Shown: piece by piece, positions 45,856 to 55,712 of the stretch
How positions within the stretch are numbered: position 1 is the first letter of the stretch
How the letters are laid out: each line of letters begins with the position of its first letter
DNA from: Sutcliffiella horikoshii
GTDB taxonomy: Bacteria; Bacillota; Bacilli; Bacillales; Bacillaceae_I
Assembly: GCF_021991925.1 (NCBI RefSeq)
Contig: NZ_RXZI01000001.1
Location: 496,001-560,000, forward strand
Length of the DNA stretch: 64,000 nt
Direction of reading: 5' to 3'
Program-made: the position numbers and the translations under genes
The notes under the pieces: generated by a model
Database searches by the model: none
The model's input: only the letters and a program-made list of their open reading frames with translations
What the model was told of the DNA's origin: nothing

Positions 45856-46170
45856 ACTGTTAAGGTGTGTATCCACATAATTAACTATTTCTTTTGTCAC
45901 CCGTTATCCCATTTAATGAGTAAAAGACATTAAAATAGTTTCGATTTCATAAGAAAATTTAAAAAGATGAAAAAAAGTATTTTCATGTGGGTGAAAAACC
46001 TATAAAATTTACTTTTGGTATATCTTTTAATTTTTTCTATTCGGAAAGAATTCCAAAGTCCAACTAAAGGTATTATCATTCTCCATTACAGGGGCTCCAA
46101 AGATCGAGGAGTTCATGTTTGGTCTGTGATAATACCTATAATCATGAAATGAAGAGAGGAGGGAATAACG
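45856..46170 (+). promoter_or_regulatory. mraY leader region with 11-bp perfect dyad
   Basis: 315 bp without a gene. Its end contains AGGTATTATCA (46068-46078) exactly complementary to TGATAATACCT (46127-46137). These enclose 48 bases with an inner CTCC/GGAG pairing, 17 bases before the mraY binding site GAGAGGAGGG. No T-run follows, so it is a leader structure rather than a terminator. It is not a tRNA, since no T-arm is present. An AT-rich part upstream (45900-46060) may hold a promoter, which I could not assign. Confidence 0.5.
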
Positions 46171-47145
46171 ATGGAACAACAGGTTGTTTTATTTGCTATC
46201 GTTATGTCTTTTTTAATTACTGTACTAGTATCACCAATTTTTATTCCCTTCCTGCGCAGACTGAAGTTCGGTCAAAGTATCAGGGAAGAGGGACCGCAAT
46301 CCCACCAAAAGAAAACAGGCACCCCGACTATGGGTGGAATCATGATCCTTCTGTCTGTTGCGATTACGACACTTGTTATCACAGGCCAGTTCGCAGAAAC
46401 ATCTGTAGAAACTTATTTATTGCTCTTTGTAATGGTAGGTTATGGTCTACTTGGATTCTTGGATGACTTTATCAAGGTAGTTTTAAAGAGAAATCTTGGA
46501 TTGACGTCCTTGCAAAAATTGATTGGGCAAATAGTCATTGCAGTAGTATTCTATTTTGTTTTTGTACAGTTTGAATTTTCCACTGCGGTATCTTTACCCG
46601 GAACAAGCATCTCTATTGAATTGGGATTCTTTTATGTCCTATTCCTTATTTTCTGGTTGGTTGGGTTCTCTAATGCCGTCAACTTGACCGACGGGCTTGA
46701 TGGATTGGTATCAGGTACAGCGGCAGTAGCTTTCGGTGCGTTTGCCGTATTGGCATGGTTTCAATCACAGTTTGAGGTATCCATCTTCGCTGTAGCAGTT
46801 GTAGGTGCTTTACTTGGTTTCCTAGTGTTCAATGCACATCCCGCAAAAGTGTTTATGGGAGATACAGGTTCTCTCGCGCTAGGTGGTGCCATTGCGACGG
46901 TAGCAGTATTGCTGAAACTGGAAATCATCCTGATTATAATAGGTGGGGTTTTCGTTATCGAGACACTATCCGTCATCATCCAAGTTATTTCCTTTAAAGC
47001 AACAGGGAGAAGGGTCTTCAAAATGAGCCCGCTTCATCACCATTATGAACTTGTCGGCTGGTCCGAATGGAGAGTAGTCGTAACCTTCTGGACGGTTGGA
47101 CTATTATGCGCAATGCTTGGAATTTATTTAGAGGTGTGGATCTAA
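46171..47145 (+). CDS. mraY: Phospho-N-acetylmuramoyl-pentapeptide transferase MraY
   Basis: Makes lipid I from UDP-MurNAc-pentapeptide and undecaprenyl phosphate. 324 aa with ten predicted helices. Catalytic and substrate motifs: GTPTMGG (about 50), [10 protein letters not shown] (about 94), [12 protein letters not shown] (about 167) and [10 protein letters not shown] (about 285). GAGAGGAGGG precedes ATG 46171. murD follows after one base. Confidence 0.97.
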   Translation: MEQQVVLFAIVMSFLITVLVSPIFIPFLRRLKFGQSIREEGPQSHQKKTGTPTMGGIMILLSVAITTLVITGQFAETSVETYLLLFVMVGYGLLGFLDDFIKVVLKRNLGLTSLQKLIGQIVIAVVFYFVFVQFEFSTAVSLPGTSISIELGFFYVLFLIFWLVGFSNAVNLTDGLDGLVSGTAAVAFGAFAVLAWFQSQFEVSIFAVAVVGALLGFLVFNAHPAKVFMGDTGSLALGGAIATVAVLLKLEIILIIIGGVFVIETLSVIIQVISFKATGRRVFKMSPLHHHYELVGWSEWRVVVTFWTVGLLCAMLGIYLEVWI

Positions 47146-47146
47146 T

Positions 47147-48496
47147 ATGAGACAAATCAACCATTACAAAGGTAAAAATGTCCTTGTTCTTGGATTAGCC
47201 AAAAGTGGAACGGCAACTGCTGATCTATTACATAAACTAGGTGCAAATGTAATTGTGAACGACAGAAGCCCATTGGAAGGAAATGAGCAGGCTCAGTATT
47301 TACAATCCAAAGGAATGGAGGTTGTATGCGGAGGCCATCCTGCAAGCATTTTTGACCAAAGGATAGATGTTGTGTTTAAAAACCCCGGCATCCCTTATAG
47401 TAATCCGTTAGTGGAACTTGCAATCCAAAAGGGCATATCCGTTTTAACAGAAGTGGAACTTGCTTATCAAATCAGTGAAGCTCCTTTTATTGGTATCACC
47501 GGTTCCAATGGAAAAACGACAACCACTACCTTGATTGATGAAATGCTAGCTGCGGATCAAAAATTCCCTCTAATTGCAGGAAATATCGGAAAAGTATCCG
47601 TCGAGGTAGCACAGGAAGCATCTGAAAAAAATATAATGATTACGGAATTGTCCTCCTTTCAATTGATGGGAATTGACACTTTCCATCCTAAGATATCCGT
47701 ACTGTTGAACATTTTTGAAGCACATCTGGATTATCACGGAACACTTGATGAGTATGCTAAAGCAAAAGCAAGGATCTTCAAGAATCAATCCAGTGATGAT
47801 TTGGCAGTGGTCAATGCAGATGATACCCAAGTGATGAGGCTTGCTGAAGGGATTAGCGCTTCACTTGTTCCTTTCTCCACAACGACTAAAGTCGATGGGG
47901 CGTATATAGAAGATGGTTTCGTTTGCTTTAAAGAAGAGAAAGTGATGGCGATTGAGGATATCGTACTTCCGGGCAAGCATAATCTAGAAAATATATTGGC
48001 CGCGGTTGCTGCTGTGAAACTTAGTGGCACTAGCAATAAAGCCATCCAAGATGTGCTTTCCAACTTCTCCGGTGTAAAGCACCGATTGCAATTCATTGGG
48101 GAAATAGAGGGAAGACGCTTTTATAATGATTCAAAAGCAACAAACATACTGGCAACACAAAAAGCACTTTCGTCCTTTGGCGAAAATGTCATCCTGCTTG
48201 CAGGAGGGCTTGATCGCGGAAATGAATTTGACGAACTACTTCCTTACCTTGCAAATGTCAAGGTCCTTGTAACCTTTGGTGAAACTGCGGAAAAATTAAA
48301 AAGAACAGCTACTACTGCTGGAATAAAACAAATAAAACATGTCGATAATGTGGAAAAAGCCGTAACGGTTGCCTATGAGATGTCTGAAAGCGGAGATGTT
48401 ATTCTATTGTCACCTGCCTGTGCGAGTTGGGATCAATATAAAACATTTGAGCAACGAGGAGACATTTTTATTGACGCCGTGCATAAGCTTAAATAA
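47147..48496 (+). CDS. murD: UDP-MurNAc-L-alanine:D-glutamate ligase MurD
   Basis: 449 aa. N-terminal Rossmann-like [15 protein letters not shown] loop [12 protein letters not shown] (about 116), ELSSFQL, the HLDYHG segment and FYNDSKATN (about 325) are conserved. AGAGGTG lies upstream of ATG 47147, one base after the mraY stop, so translation is probably coupled. A branched terminator-like structure follows. Confidence 0.97.
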   Translation: MRQINHYKGKNVLVLGLAKSGTATADLLHKLGANVIVNDRSPLEGNEQAQYLQSKGMEVVCGGHPASIFDQRIDVVFKNPGIPYSNPLVELAIQKGISVLTEVELAYQISEAPFIGITGSNGKTTTTTLIDEMLAADQKFPLIAGNIGKVSVEVAQEASEKNIMITELSSFQLMGIDTFHPKISVLLNIFEAHLDYHGTLDEYAKAKARIFKNQSSDDLAVVNADDTQVMRLAEGISASLVPFSTTTKVDGAYIEDGFVCFKEEKVMAIEDIVLPGKHNLENILAAVAAVKLSGTSNKAIQDVLSNFSGVKHRLQFIGEIEGRRFYNDSKATNILATQKALSSFGENVILLAGGLDRGNEFDELLPYLANVKVLVTFGETAEKLKRTATTAGIKQIKHVDNVEKAVTVAYEMSESGDVILLSPACASWDQYKTFEQRGDIFIDAVHKLK

Positions 48497-48516
48497 GGGC
48501 TTGGCCACATGTTCAA

Positions 48517-48580
48517 GAGGCTTTGTTCTGATAGCTCCTTCCGATAAGGAGGGCTGCATACGGACAAGGCCTTTTTTTGG
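48517..48580 (+). terminator. Branched terminator after murD
   Basis: AGGCTTTGT (48520-48528) pairs with ACAAGGCCT (48563-48571) around an inner GCTCCTT/AAGGAGG hairpin, followed by TTTTTTT. Confidence 0.7.
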
Positions 48581-48651
48581 CTAACATTTGAGGATGTAGT
48601 TTATACGTGCACATCTAACTGCCCTAATATATGTAGTAGAGGTGTTTCACG

Positions 48652-49752
48652 TTGGCAAATAAGCGATCAACCCCGGACATAATATTAATCTTGACCACCT
48701 TGACCTTGCTAGCGGTCGGACTTATCATGGTGTACAGTGCAAGTGCGGTATGGGCTGATTACAAGTTTCAGGACACTTTCTTCTTTGCCAAACGGCAACT
48801 GCTCTTTGCCGGATTAGGTGTAGTTGCGATGTTCTTTATCATGAATGTGGACTATTGGACTTGGAGAACCTGGGCAAAGCTCATTATTCTTGTTTGCTTC
48901 TTCCTGCTAGTCGTTGTATTGATTCCAGGAATAGGGATGGAACGAAATGGTTCTCGAAGTTGGATCGGGGTGGGAGCATTCTCCGTTCAACCATCGGAAT
49001 TTATGAAAATTGCGATGATCGCCTTTCTTGCCAAATATCTAAGTGAAAATCAAAAGAAAATCACTTCCTTTAAAAAAGGATTGGTTCCAAGTCTTTCGCT
49101 TGTCTTCTTGGCCTTTGGGATGATCATGTTGCAGCCCGACCTAGGAACCGGAACTGTAATGGTCGGGACTTGTATTGTCATGATTTATGTTGCTGGTGCG
49201 AGAATCAGTCATTTTGTGGGGCTTGGGCTCATTGGTGTGGCCGGATTCGTTGTTCTTGTCTTATCCGCTCCTTATCGAATAAAGCGGATCACTTCTTTTT
49301 TAAATCCTTGGGAAGATCCTTTGGGAAGTGGGTTTCAAATCATTCAATCCTTGTATGCTATAGGACCAGGGGGGCTTCTGGGACTTGGGCTTGGTCAAAG
49401 CAGACAGAAATTCTTCTATTTACCAGAACCCCAGACGGATTTTATTTTCGCCATCCTTGCAGAGGAACTTGGCTTTATCGGGGGATCATTTGTCGTTCTT
49501 CTTTTTGCTCTTCTGTTATGGCGAGGGATAAGGATTGCATTGGGGGCACCTGATCTGTATGGTAGCTTTTTGGCAGTTGGAATCATTGCGATGATCGCCA
49601 TTCAGGTTATCATCAATGTAGGGGTGGTGACGGGACTCATGCCTGTTACCGGAATAACCCTTCCGTTCCTAAGCTACGGTGGTTCATCCTTAACTCTCAT
49701 GTTACTTGCTGTAGGCGTTCTTTTAAATATTAGTAGATACGCAAAATATTGA
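48652..49752 (+). CDS. spoVE: SEDS-family glycosyltransferase SpoVE
   Basis: Peptidoglycan polymerase of the FtsW/RodA/SpoVE family; SpoVE is paired with SpoVD for cortex synthesis. 366 aa, ten helices. Family signatures: GIGMERNGSRSWIGVGAFSVQPSEFMK (about 85-112, split by a turn), GSGFQIIQSLYAIGPGGLLG and TGITLPFLSYGGSS. Start is TTG 48652 behind AGAGGTG. In B. subtilis murG would follow; here a composite repeat follows instead. Confidence 0.93.
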   Translation: MANKRSTPDIILILTTLTLLAVGLIMVYSASAVWADYKFQDTFFFAKRQLLFAGLGVVAMFFIMNVDYWTWRTWAKLIILVCFFLLVVVLIPGIGMERNGSRSWIGVGAFSVQPSEFMKIAMIAFLAKYLSENQKKITSFKKGLVPSLSLVFLAFGMIMLQPDLGTGTVMVGTCIVMIYVAGARISHFVGLGLIGVAGFVVLVLSAPYRIKRITSFLNPWEDPLGSGFQIIQSLYAIGPGGLLGLGLGQSRQKFFYLPEPQTDFIFAILAEELGFIGGSFVVLLFALLLWRGIRIALGAPDLYGSFLAVGIIAMIAIQVIINVGVVTGLMPVTGITLPFLSYGGSSLTLMLLAVGVLLNISRYAKY

Positions 49753-49774
49753 TTTTCGTGGGTCAGTTTGAGTG

Positions 49775-50176
49775 TATAGACAAAGGTCAAAATTGATAAA
49801 AATCTCTAGTTGATTGCAGTGTAAGGAGCTGAGACTCCTGCGGGACGAAGGGACAGGGAAGACCCCGCAAGGCGTAGCCGAGGCCACTGAAAAACCCAAT
49901 AACTTATCGTTCAAATGATTTCTAGCTGTTAATTGGAGCAATTGGCGCAGACTCCTGCGGGGGGATAGCGACAATCTTGAGACCCCGCAGGGCGCAGCTC
50001 GAGGAGGCTAAAGGTCGCCCCGCGGAAAGCGAAGCCGTTTGCGGAGATTAACAGCGGTGTTAACCAGATTATTAACATTCATTACTTTTTCAGTGGCCTT
50101 GGCGTAGCCTGAGGAGGCTTCCGGACCGCCCGCGGAAAGCGAAGCTCCTGAAACGGAGATCAACTGTTTCAACAGT
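49775..50176 (+). repeat. Composite GC-rich dyad repeat, copy A4 (nested)
   Basis: Same order as 37178-37612. Left half-module: about 49810-49894, ending GGCCACTGAAAAA. Complete inner module: about 49923-50061, TTCTAGCTGTTAATTGGAG to ATTAACAGCGGTGTT. Right half-module: 50086-50175, opening TTTTTCAGTGGCC, through GAGGCTTCCGGACCG to ATCAACTGTTTC. The inner junctions form a 13-bp perfect inverted repeat (49882-49894 and 50086-50098). It occupies the spoVE-murB gap, and no gene is seen between 49753 and 50657. Confidence 0.8.
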
Positions 50177-50215
50177 TACCCTAACTAACTAATTAATAGT
50201 TTTTCGACAGTCTAG

Positions 50216-50243
50216 AGCCGATCCTTTGTGGGTCGGCTTTTCT
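50216..50243 (+). terminator. Terminator downstream of spoVE and the composite repeat
   Basis: AGCCGATCC (50216-50224) / GGGTCGGCT (50230-50238), then TTTCTATT. Part of its right arm, GTGGGTC (50228-50234), is also present just after spoVE (49758-49764). Confidence 0.8.
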
Positions 50244-50657
50244 ATTACAATACTGGACATTATATGACAAAAAATAAAAATTTCATTACAATAACTAATA
50301 TTCGTTGCACATCTTTAACAAGGGATATACTATTAAAGTATTGTGCGATAAATATTTGTGCAATGTTATTTCATAACAAGGAATTTCAGTCTAAGAAAAT
50401 TTGCCTTAATGACAAAAGCAGGTTTAGGATATAGGTACAATCGGGTACATAAATATAGTCCTTTTTATACTAATTACATAATTGTCATGAACCAGATATC
50501 AAATAATTGAATCTTGTAGGCTGATGTACCGTTACTATTCAACATGCATACTATAGGTAGTATCAGTTCAGGACTACAATGAAACGATGTCTTATTTTCC
50601 TACTTTTAAAAGGTTATGAAAATTGCTATATGAACGTGGATTTAGGAGGATTTTATA
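50244..50657. other. AT-rich gap before murB
   Basis: 414 bp with no supported gene. A 68-codon plus-strand frame at 50228-50434 lacks a binding site and family likeness. No fragment resembling murG could be found in any frame. The murB promoter is presumably here, since the terminator at 50216 separates murB from spoVE. Confidence 0.5.
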
Positions 50658-51566
50658 TTGGAACAATTAGTAAAGGAATTAAAAGATAAGGAAGTAGGTA
50701 AAGTCCTTACGAAAGAACCATTGGCGAATCATACGACCATGAAAATCGGTGGACCCGCTGATGTACTGGTAGAACCGAAGAGCCTGGAAATGCTGCAAGA
50801 AACGATGAAAATCATCCATCATCATGATGTGAAGTGGACAGCAATCGGACGTGGATCTAACCTGTTGGTTTCAGATCTTGGAATCGAAGGAGTCGTCATC
50901 AAGCTTGGAGCTGGCATGGATCATATGGAGTTGAAAGAGAATGAAGTCCATGTTGGCGGCGGCTATTCCTTGATAAAGCTTGTGACCATCATCAGTAAAA
51001 AAGGACTTTCTAATCTTGAGTTCGCAGCAGGCATCCCTGGAACAGTCGGAGGGGCGGTCTATATGAACGCTGGCGCCCATGGATCAGACATGTCAAAAGT
51101 ACTGAAAAAAGCCCATATACTGTTTGAGGATGGACAGATGGAATGGCTTACCGCAGAAGAATTAAAGTTTTCCTACCGTACCTCCCTGCTACAAAAAGAA
51201 AGGCCAGGCATCTGCCTTGAAGCAGTGCTGAATGTAGGGGAAGGAAACAGGGAGGAGATTGTCGCCCTGCTCCAAAAGAATAAAGACTATCGCAGGGACA
51301 CCCAACCTTTCAACTACCCTTGTGCGGGAAGCATTTTCAGAAATCCACTTCCAAATTATGCAGGACAGCTTATTGAAAAAGCGGGTCTAAAGGGCTATAA
51401 GATAGGGGGAGCGAAAGTCTCCGATATGCATGCCAATTTCATCGTTAATGATGGAGGAGCAAAAGCGCAAGATGTCTTGGACCTGATTGAATATATCAAG
51501 AAGACAATCCTCGAGGAAGACAATGTTCAACTCGAAACAGAGGTTGAAATTATAGGAAGAAAATAG
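50658..51566 (+). CDS. murB: UDP-N-acetylenolpyruvoylglucosamine reductase MurB
   Basis: FAD- and NADPH-dependent reduction to UDP-MurNAc. 302 aa, type II (short) MurB. FAD-binding [10 protein letters not shown] (about 64), [19 protein letters not shown] (about 123), the SYRTSLLQ tyrosine and the catalytic-Ser region CAGSIFRNP (about 222) are present. Start is TTG 50658 with AGGAGGA seven bases upstream. It follows the AT-rich gap and precedes divIB. Confidence 0.96.
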   Translation: MEQLVKELKDKEVGKVLTKEPLANHTTMKIGGPADVLVEPKSLEMLQETMKIIHHHDVKWTAIGRGSNLLVSDLGIEGVVIKLGAGMDHMELKENEVHVGGGYSLIKLVTIISKKGLSNLEFAAGIPGTVGGAVYMNAGAHGSDMSKVLKKAHILFEDGQMEWLTAEELKFSYRTSLLQKERPGICLEAVLNVGEGNREEIVALLQKNKDYRRDTQPFNYPCAGSIFRNPLPNYAGQLIEKAGLKGYKIGGAKVSDMHANFIVNDGGAKAQDVLDLIEYIKKTILEEDNVQLETEVEIIGRK

Positions 51567-51674
51567 TAGATATTTTCCGTATTTTTCACCCCACATATGA
51601 TATAATTATGCTAGAAAATCTATGCATAATAACAGCGATGCCCAATGGCGCGCGGTGGGGTGAAAAAGTCTTAA

Positions 51675-52466
51675 ATGGAAAAAGGGAAAGTACTGACGTT
51701 AGAAGATCGTGTACCTAAAATCAAACAGCAGAGAAAGCAAAAGGCAAACAGGAGATTGGTTATATATCTGTCCTTATTTTTCATTTTATTGTTTTTGATT
51801 ATTTACTCGCAATCTTCATTGAGCAAGGTTTCCGGGATCACAGTAGATGGAAATGTGCATGTGACGGAAGATGAAGTCATTAAATTAAGTGAGATTACAA
51901 AAGAGACAAGCATCTGGAGAGTGAATGAAGGGACCGTTGCTGAAATGATTCAGCAACATAAAGAAATTTCCGGAGCTGAAGTTCAAAGGAAGTTTCCAAA
52001 TAGTGTTGAAATCAGCATTGAAGAATATAAACGGGTTGCATATATATATGAAAGCGGAAATTATTATCCAGTAATGGAGAACGGAAAAATGCTTTCTGTT
52101 ATGGACGATGAGGATGCTCTTCCTGATGATGCACCACTCATGATGAATTGGAAAAATGGAGAAATGGTCGAGAACTTCATTGTGGAGCTGATCAAATTAC
52201 CGGAATCCATCATCTATTCCATCTCGGAGATACATCATACTCCGTCTGACATCGATCCTTATCATATCACCATGTTTATGAATGATGGCTTTGAGGTCAC
52301 CGCGACCGTAAGGGACTTCTCGAGCAAAATGCTTGCCTACCCTTCTATCGTTGAACAATTGGACCCGTCGGTTAAGGGAGTCATCAACTTGGAGGTAGGT
52401 ACTTTTTTCAAGCCGTATGAAACAGCTGGAGAGGAAGAGGAAGTAACAGATGAAAGTGACAGGTAA
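51675..52466 (+). CDS. divIB: Cell division protein DivIB (FtsQ family)
   Basis: 263 aa bitopic protein. Basic cytosolic N terminus, one helix (about 28-46), POTRA domain (about 50-118, VSGITVDGNVHVTEDEVIKLS), then the beta domain and an acidic tail. Works with FtsL, DivIC and PBP2B at the septum. The binding site GGTGGGGTG is unusually far from ATG 51675, so initiation may be weak. ylxW overlaps its 3' end by 17 bases. Confidence 0.93.
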   Translation: MEKGKVLTLEDRVPKIKQQRKQKANRRLVIYLSLFFILLFLIIYSQSSLSKVSGITVDGNVHVTEDEVIKLSEITKETSIWRVNEGTVAEMIQQHKEISGAEVQRKFPNSVEISIEEYKRVAYIYESGNYYPVMENGKMLSVMDDEDALPDDAPLMMNWKNGEMVENFIVELIKLPESIIYSISEIHHTPSDIDPYHITMFMNDGFEVTATVRDFSSKMLAYPSIVEQLDPSVKGVINLEVGTFFKPYETAGEEEEVTDESDR

Positions 52467-53136
52467 GCATGTTGTCTTATCTTTCGTATGTCTTGTCCTT
52501 GGTTTTATCGTGTCATATTCGTATCAACTTACACAAGAGGAAGAAGTCTTGGGCACAGACAGACAATGGCAACGTGATCGAGCAATAAGGGAAACCCTGA
52601 TCAGAACGGAAGAGAGAAACTTGGAGCTGCAATTAGAGCTTCAAGAAAAACAAGAGGCAGTACAAACCATTGAAGAAGAGCTTGCCACTGGAGAACAGCT
52701 ACTATTTAACCTAGTAGAGGATGTGGACAAGCTTAGAATGTACAATGGTAATGTCAAAGTCCAGGGAGAAGGGGTGGAGGTAACGTTGGCTGACGCCTCC
52801 TACGTCCCTTCTGAGGAAAATATTAATAATTATATTGTTCATGAAAGCCACGTATTCAAGGTGATGAACGAAATGTTTATATCAGGCGCTGCTGCAATCG
52901 CCATAAACGGACAAAGGATTACGAAGGATTCTTATGTCATTTGTAATGGTCCTGTCATAACGATAGATGGGAATCAATACCCCGCTCCCTTCGTCATTTC
53001 CGCCATTGGTGATTCTGACGTATTGATACCGGCACTTAATATACTTGGCGGTGTGAAGGACCAGTTGATTGCCGACAATATTACAGTGAAAATCCAGAAG
53101 AAGGACCTGGTAGTGCTTGACCCTGTTATTCGATAA
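52450..53136 (+). CDS. ylxW: DUF881 family protein YlxW
   Basis: 228 aa. N-terminal membrane anchor (about 7-25), a coiled-coil stretch (about 45-85, rich in Glu/Gln), then the DUF881 domain with GVEVTLADA and EMFISGAAAIAINGQRI. Function in the dcw cluster is unknown. It starts inside divIB behind GAGGAAG. It is one of two tandem DUF881 paralogues. Confidence 0.9.
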   Translation: MKVTGKHVVLSFVCLVLGFIVSYSYQLTQEEEVLGTDRQWQRDRAIRETLIRTEERNLELQLELQEKQEAVQTIEEELATGEQLLFNLVEDVDKLRMYNGNVKVQGEGVEVTLADASYVPSEENINNYIVHESHVFKVMNEMFISGAAAIAINGQRITKDSYVICNGPVITIDGNQYPAPFVISAIGDSDVLIPALNILGGVKDQLIADNITVKIQKKDLVVLDPVIR

Positions 53137-53207
53137 TCTCTGTTGAAAGGACATCAGCAGTAGTGACTATAATGCATACTACTGTTTAGTAAGGTTAGGT
53201 GTACAAG

Positions 53208-53924
53208 TTGGACAAACGTAAATTCAGTTTTACTATCATAACAGTTATTGTCGGATTGATGATTGCCATCCAGTTTCAAACGGTAAAGCAACCAATTATA
53301 CGTGACACACGGGATACTTGGCAGCTTCGAAGTGATTTGAATCGTGAGCAGGAAATTCAGTCTCAGATAATCCAGGAAATCAGGAAATACGATAAAATGC
53401 TACAAGAGTATTCCAAAGAACGGGATGAATCCAAAGAAAATATCGTTCGGGAAACCTTGGAAGAACTTAAAAGAGAAGCAGGGTTAACAGAAATGAGTGG
53501 ACCGGGCATAAAGATGACAATCAAACCTTTGTTTGATGAAGATATAATTGGAAATGTACAGGGTAATATCTCTGCTGATCTTCTGAGGAGATTTGTAAAT
53601 GAACTGAATTCCTATGGTGTAGAGGAAATAAGCATTGCAAATCAACGGGTTGTCAGTAATACGGTCATCCGTGAAATAAATGGCCGTACGAAAGTGAATA
53701 ATGCTTGGATACCTAATGCAAACTTCGAAATCATTGTGATAACGAGCGATCCAACAAAGCTTTATAACAGATTGCAAGTATCAAGGGCGATGGATGAATT
53801 CGCCATAGAAAACCTGCTATTGGAAGTTTCCACGCCTATCAATCAAGTAACCGTCCCTGCTTATGACGAACAAATTCGTGTGAAGTTCATGGAACCGGTT
53901 AAAGCTGGGAAGGAGGGGGACTAA
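53208..53924 (+). CDS. ylxX: DUF881 family protein YlxX
   Basis: 238 aa, a second DUF881 protein with the same plan: anchor (about 7-24), coiled coil (about 42-85), domain with GPGIKMTIKP and VNELNSYGVEEISIANQRV. The frame opens with GTG at 53199, but TTAGGTG (53193-53199) directs TTG 53208 (MDKRKFSF), as in B. subtilis. It is followed two bases later by sbp. Confidence 0.9.
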   Translation: MDKRKFSFTIITVIVGLMIAIQFQTVKQPIIRDTRDTWQLRSDLNREQEIQSQIIQEIRKYDKMLQEYSKERDESKENIVRETLEELKREAGLTEMSGPGIKMTIKPLFDEDIIGNVQGNISADLLRRFVNELNSYGVEEISIANQRVVSNTVIREINGRTKVNNAWIPNANFEIIVITSDPTKLYNRLQVSRAMDEFAIENLLLEVSTPINQVTVPAYDEQIRVKFMEPVKAGKEGD

Positions 53925-53926
53925 CG

Positions 53927-54289
53927 ATGTGGCTTCCTCTCCTTGGGTTGATCATAGGAATTGTTTTGGGGCTCTATTCGGAAATCCGGGTGCCTGATGA
54001 ATATTCCAATTATTTATCAATTGCAGTGCTGGCTGCTCTGGATACTTTGTTTGGTGGAATACGTGCACACCTGCAAAACAATTATGATGATAAAGTATTT
54101 GTATCCGGGTTTTTCTTTAATATCCTCCTTGCTGCAAGTTTAGCTTTTCTAGGCGTACATCTTGGTGTAGACTTATATTTAGCTGCCGTTTTCGCCTTTG
54201 GAGTAAGGCTTTTCCAAAACATTGCAGTGATAAGAAGAATATTATTATCCAAATGGTCGCTTTCTAAAGAAAAAAACGAAAAAAAATGA
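53927..54289 (+). CDS. sbp: Small basic protein Sbp (DUF1290)
   Basis: 120 aa with three hydrophobic helices and the DUF1290 motif PDEYSNYLSIAVLAALDTLFGGIRA; basic tail. Unknown role, always next to ylxX in bacilli. AAGGAGGGGG precedes ATG 53927. Confidence 0.92.
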   Translation: MWLPLLGLIIGIVLGLYSEIRVPDEYSNYLSIAVLAALDTLFGGIRAHLQNNYDDKVFVSGFFFNILLAASLAFLGVHLGVDLYLAAVFAFGVRLFQNIAVIRRILLSKWSLSKEKNEKK

Positions 54290-54313
54290 TTTTAAAAAAG
54301 GGAAAACATCATA

Positions 54314-54343
54314 TTTGTGGAATACTTTCTAATATAATATGTT
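54314..54343 (+). promoter_or_regulatory. Candidate promoter of ftsA
   Basis: TTGTGG, 17-bp spacer, TATGTT, with an overlapping TATAAT in the spacer; it lies between sbp and ftsA. B. subtilis ftsAZ also has dedicated promoters here. Confidence 0.4.
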
Positions 54344-54403
54344 TTTTCAGATGTTGTTCTTAAATAATTGGTTGTTTTTAGGATTAGAAGGAGGTGCCAT
54401 AGA

Positions 54404-55696
54404 ATGAACAGCAATGAAATATACGTCAGTTTGGACATCGGTACATCCAGTGTTAAAGTAATCATTGGAGAAATGGTGAATGATACTTTAAATATAATTG
54501 GAGTCGGTAATGTAAAATCAACAGGATTAAGAAAAGGATCTATAGTAGACATAGATGAAACTGTTCATTCCATTAACAAGGCGATTGAACAAGCTGAGAG
54601 AATGGTAGGGATGCCAATCAATAGAGTGGTGGTTGGTGTCACCGGAAACCATGTTCAACTTCAGGATTGCCATGGAGTGGTTGCCGTTTCAAGTGAAAAC
54701 AGGGAAATAGGGGATGAAGACATAGCACGCGTCATTGATGCCGCACAGGTCTTTTCCATTCCTCCTGAGAGGGAAATCATCGACTGTATCCCCAAGCAGT
54801 TCATCGTAGACGGATTGGATGAAATTAATGATCCAAGAGGAATGCTTGGTGTTCGACTTGAAATGGAAGGTACCATTATTACAGGGTCAAAAACAGTCTT
54901 ACATAACTTACTGCGTTGTGTAGAGAAAGCTGGATTGGAAATTACGGATATCTGCTTGCAGCCGCTTGCATCTGGATCAATCGCATTGTCAAAGGATGAG
55001 CGTAATCTAGGTGTGGCCCTGGTGGATATTGGTGGTGGGTCAACTACCATTGCCGTTTTTGAGGATGGCTTCCTTAAAGCGACAAGTGTCCTGCCAGTCG
55101 GAGGAGAGTATATCACCAAAGACATTTCAATAGGATTGCGCACATCCACGGAAGACGCAGAGAAAATTAAGCAAAAACATGGACATGCATTTTATGATCA
55201 TGCTTCTGATGAAGAGGTGTTCAGTGTACCTATCATTGGTAGCGATCAGCATCAACAGTTTAGCCAACTTGAGATTTCTGATATTATTGAAGCAAGAATG
55301 GAAGAAATCTTCGAGCTTGTGCAACATGAGATTAAGAGATTAGGTGTTCGCGAGATTCCAGGGGGGTATGTATTGACCGGTGGAGTTGTCTCCATGCCAG
55401 GCGTACTGGAATTGGCGCAATTGATACTTAACAACAATGTTAGAAAAGCTGTTCCGGACTATATTGGCGTAAGAGAGCCTCAATATACAACAGGAGTAGG
55501 ACTTATCCAATTTGCATATAAAAATGCAAAGCTACAAGGTAGAAAAATTGAAACTACAACAGCACCGAGCGAATACCCTGAAAAACAACGTAGTGGAAAA
55601 CAAATTCAGCAAAAAGGAAAGCAAGCGAAGCCTGTAAACGAAGAAGAAAAAGTAGGCAACAAAGTAAAAAAATTCTTCGGACTATTCTTTGAATAA
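54404..55696 (+). CDS. ftsA: Cell division protein FtsA
   Basis: Actin-like ATPase that tethers FtsZ to the membrane. 430 aa. Phosphate-1 YVSLDIGTSSVKV (N terminus), the 1C domain, GVALVDIGGGSTTIAVF (about 204) and GGVVSMPG (about 324) are conserved. A C-terminal amphipathic membrane helix (GNKVKKFFGLFFE) ends the protein. The frame extends to 54368, but AAGGAGGTG (54389-54397) sets ATG 54404. The gap to ftsZ is enlarged by a repeat. Confidence 0.96.
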   Translation: MNSNEIYVSLDIGTSSVKVIIGEMVNDTLNIIGVGNVKSTGLRKGSIVDIDETVHSINKAIEQAERMVGMPINRVVVGVTGNHVQLQDCHGVVAVSSENREIGDEDIARVIDAAQVFSIPPEREIIDCIPKQFIVDGLDEINDPRGMLGVRLEMEGTIITGSKTVLHNLLRCVEKAGLEITDICLQPLASGSIALSKDERNLGVALVDIGGGSTTIAVFEDGFLKATSVLPVGGEYITKDISIGLRTSTEDAEKIKQKHGHAFYDHASDEEVFSVPIIGSDQHQQFSQLEISDIIEARMEEIFELVQHEIKRLGVREIPGGYVLTGGVVSMPGVLELAQLILNNNVRKAVPDYIGVREPQYTTGVGLIQFAYKNAKLQGRKIETTTAPSEYPEKQRSGKQIQQKGKQAKPVNEEEKVGNKVKKFFGLFFE

Positions 55697-55712
55697 TGAT
55701 AAAGGATAACAT

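Noticed and set aside
46068-46137. tRNA gene in the mraY leader
   Set aside because: The length and closing stem suggested it, but there is no T-arm consensus and the closing stem is 11 bp.
49723-49974. 83-codon minus-strand frame after spoVE
   Set aside because: Made of repeat sequence; a similar frame appears in the other composite copy, which reflects shared repeat DNA rather than coding.
50228-50434. 68-codon frame in the AT-rich gap before murB, considered as a murG remnant
   Set aside because: No MurG motif, no binding site, and low-complexity composition.
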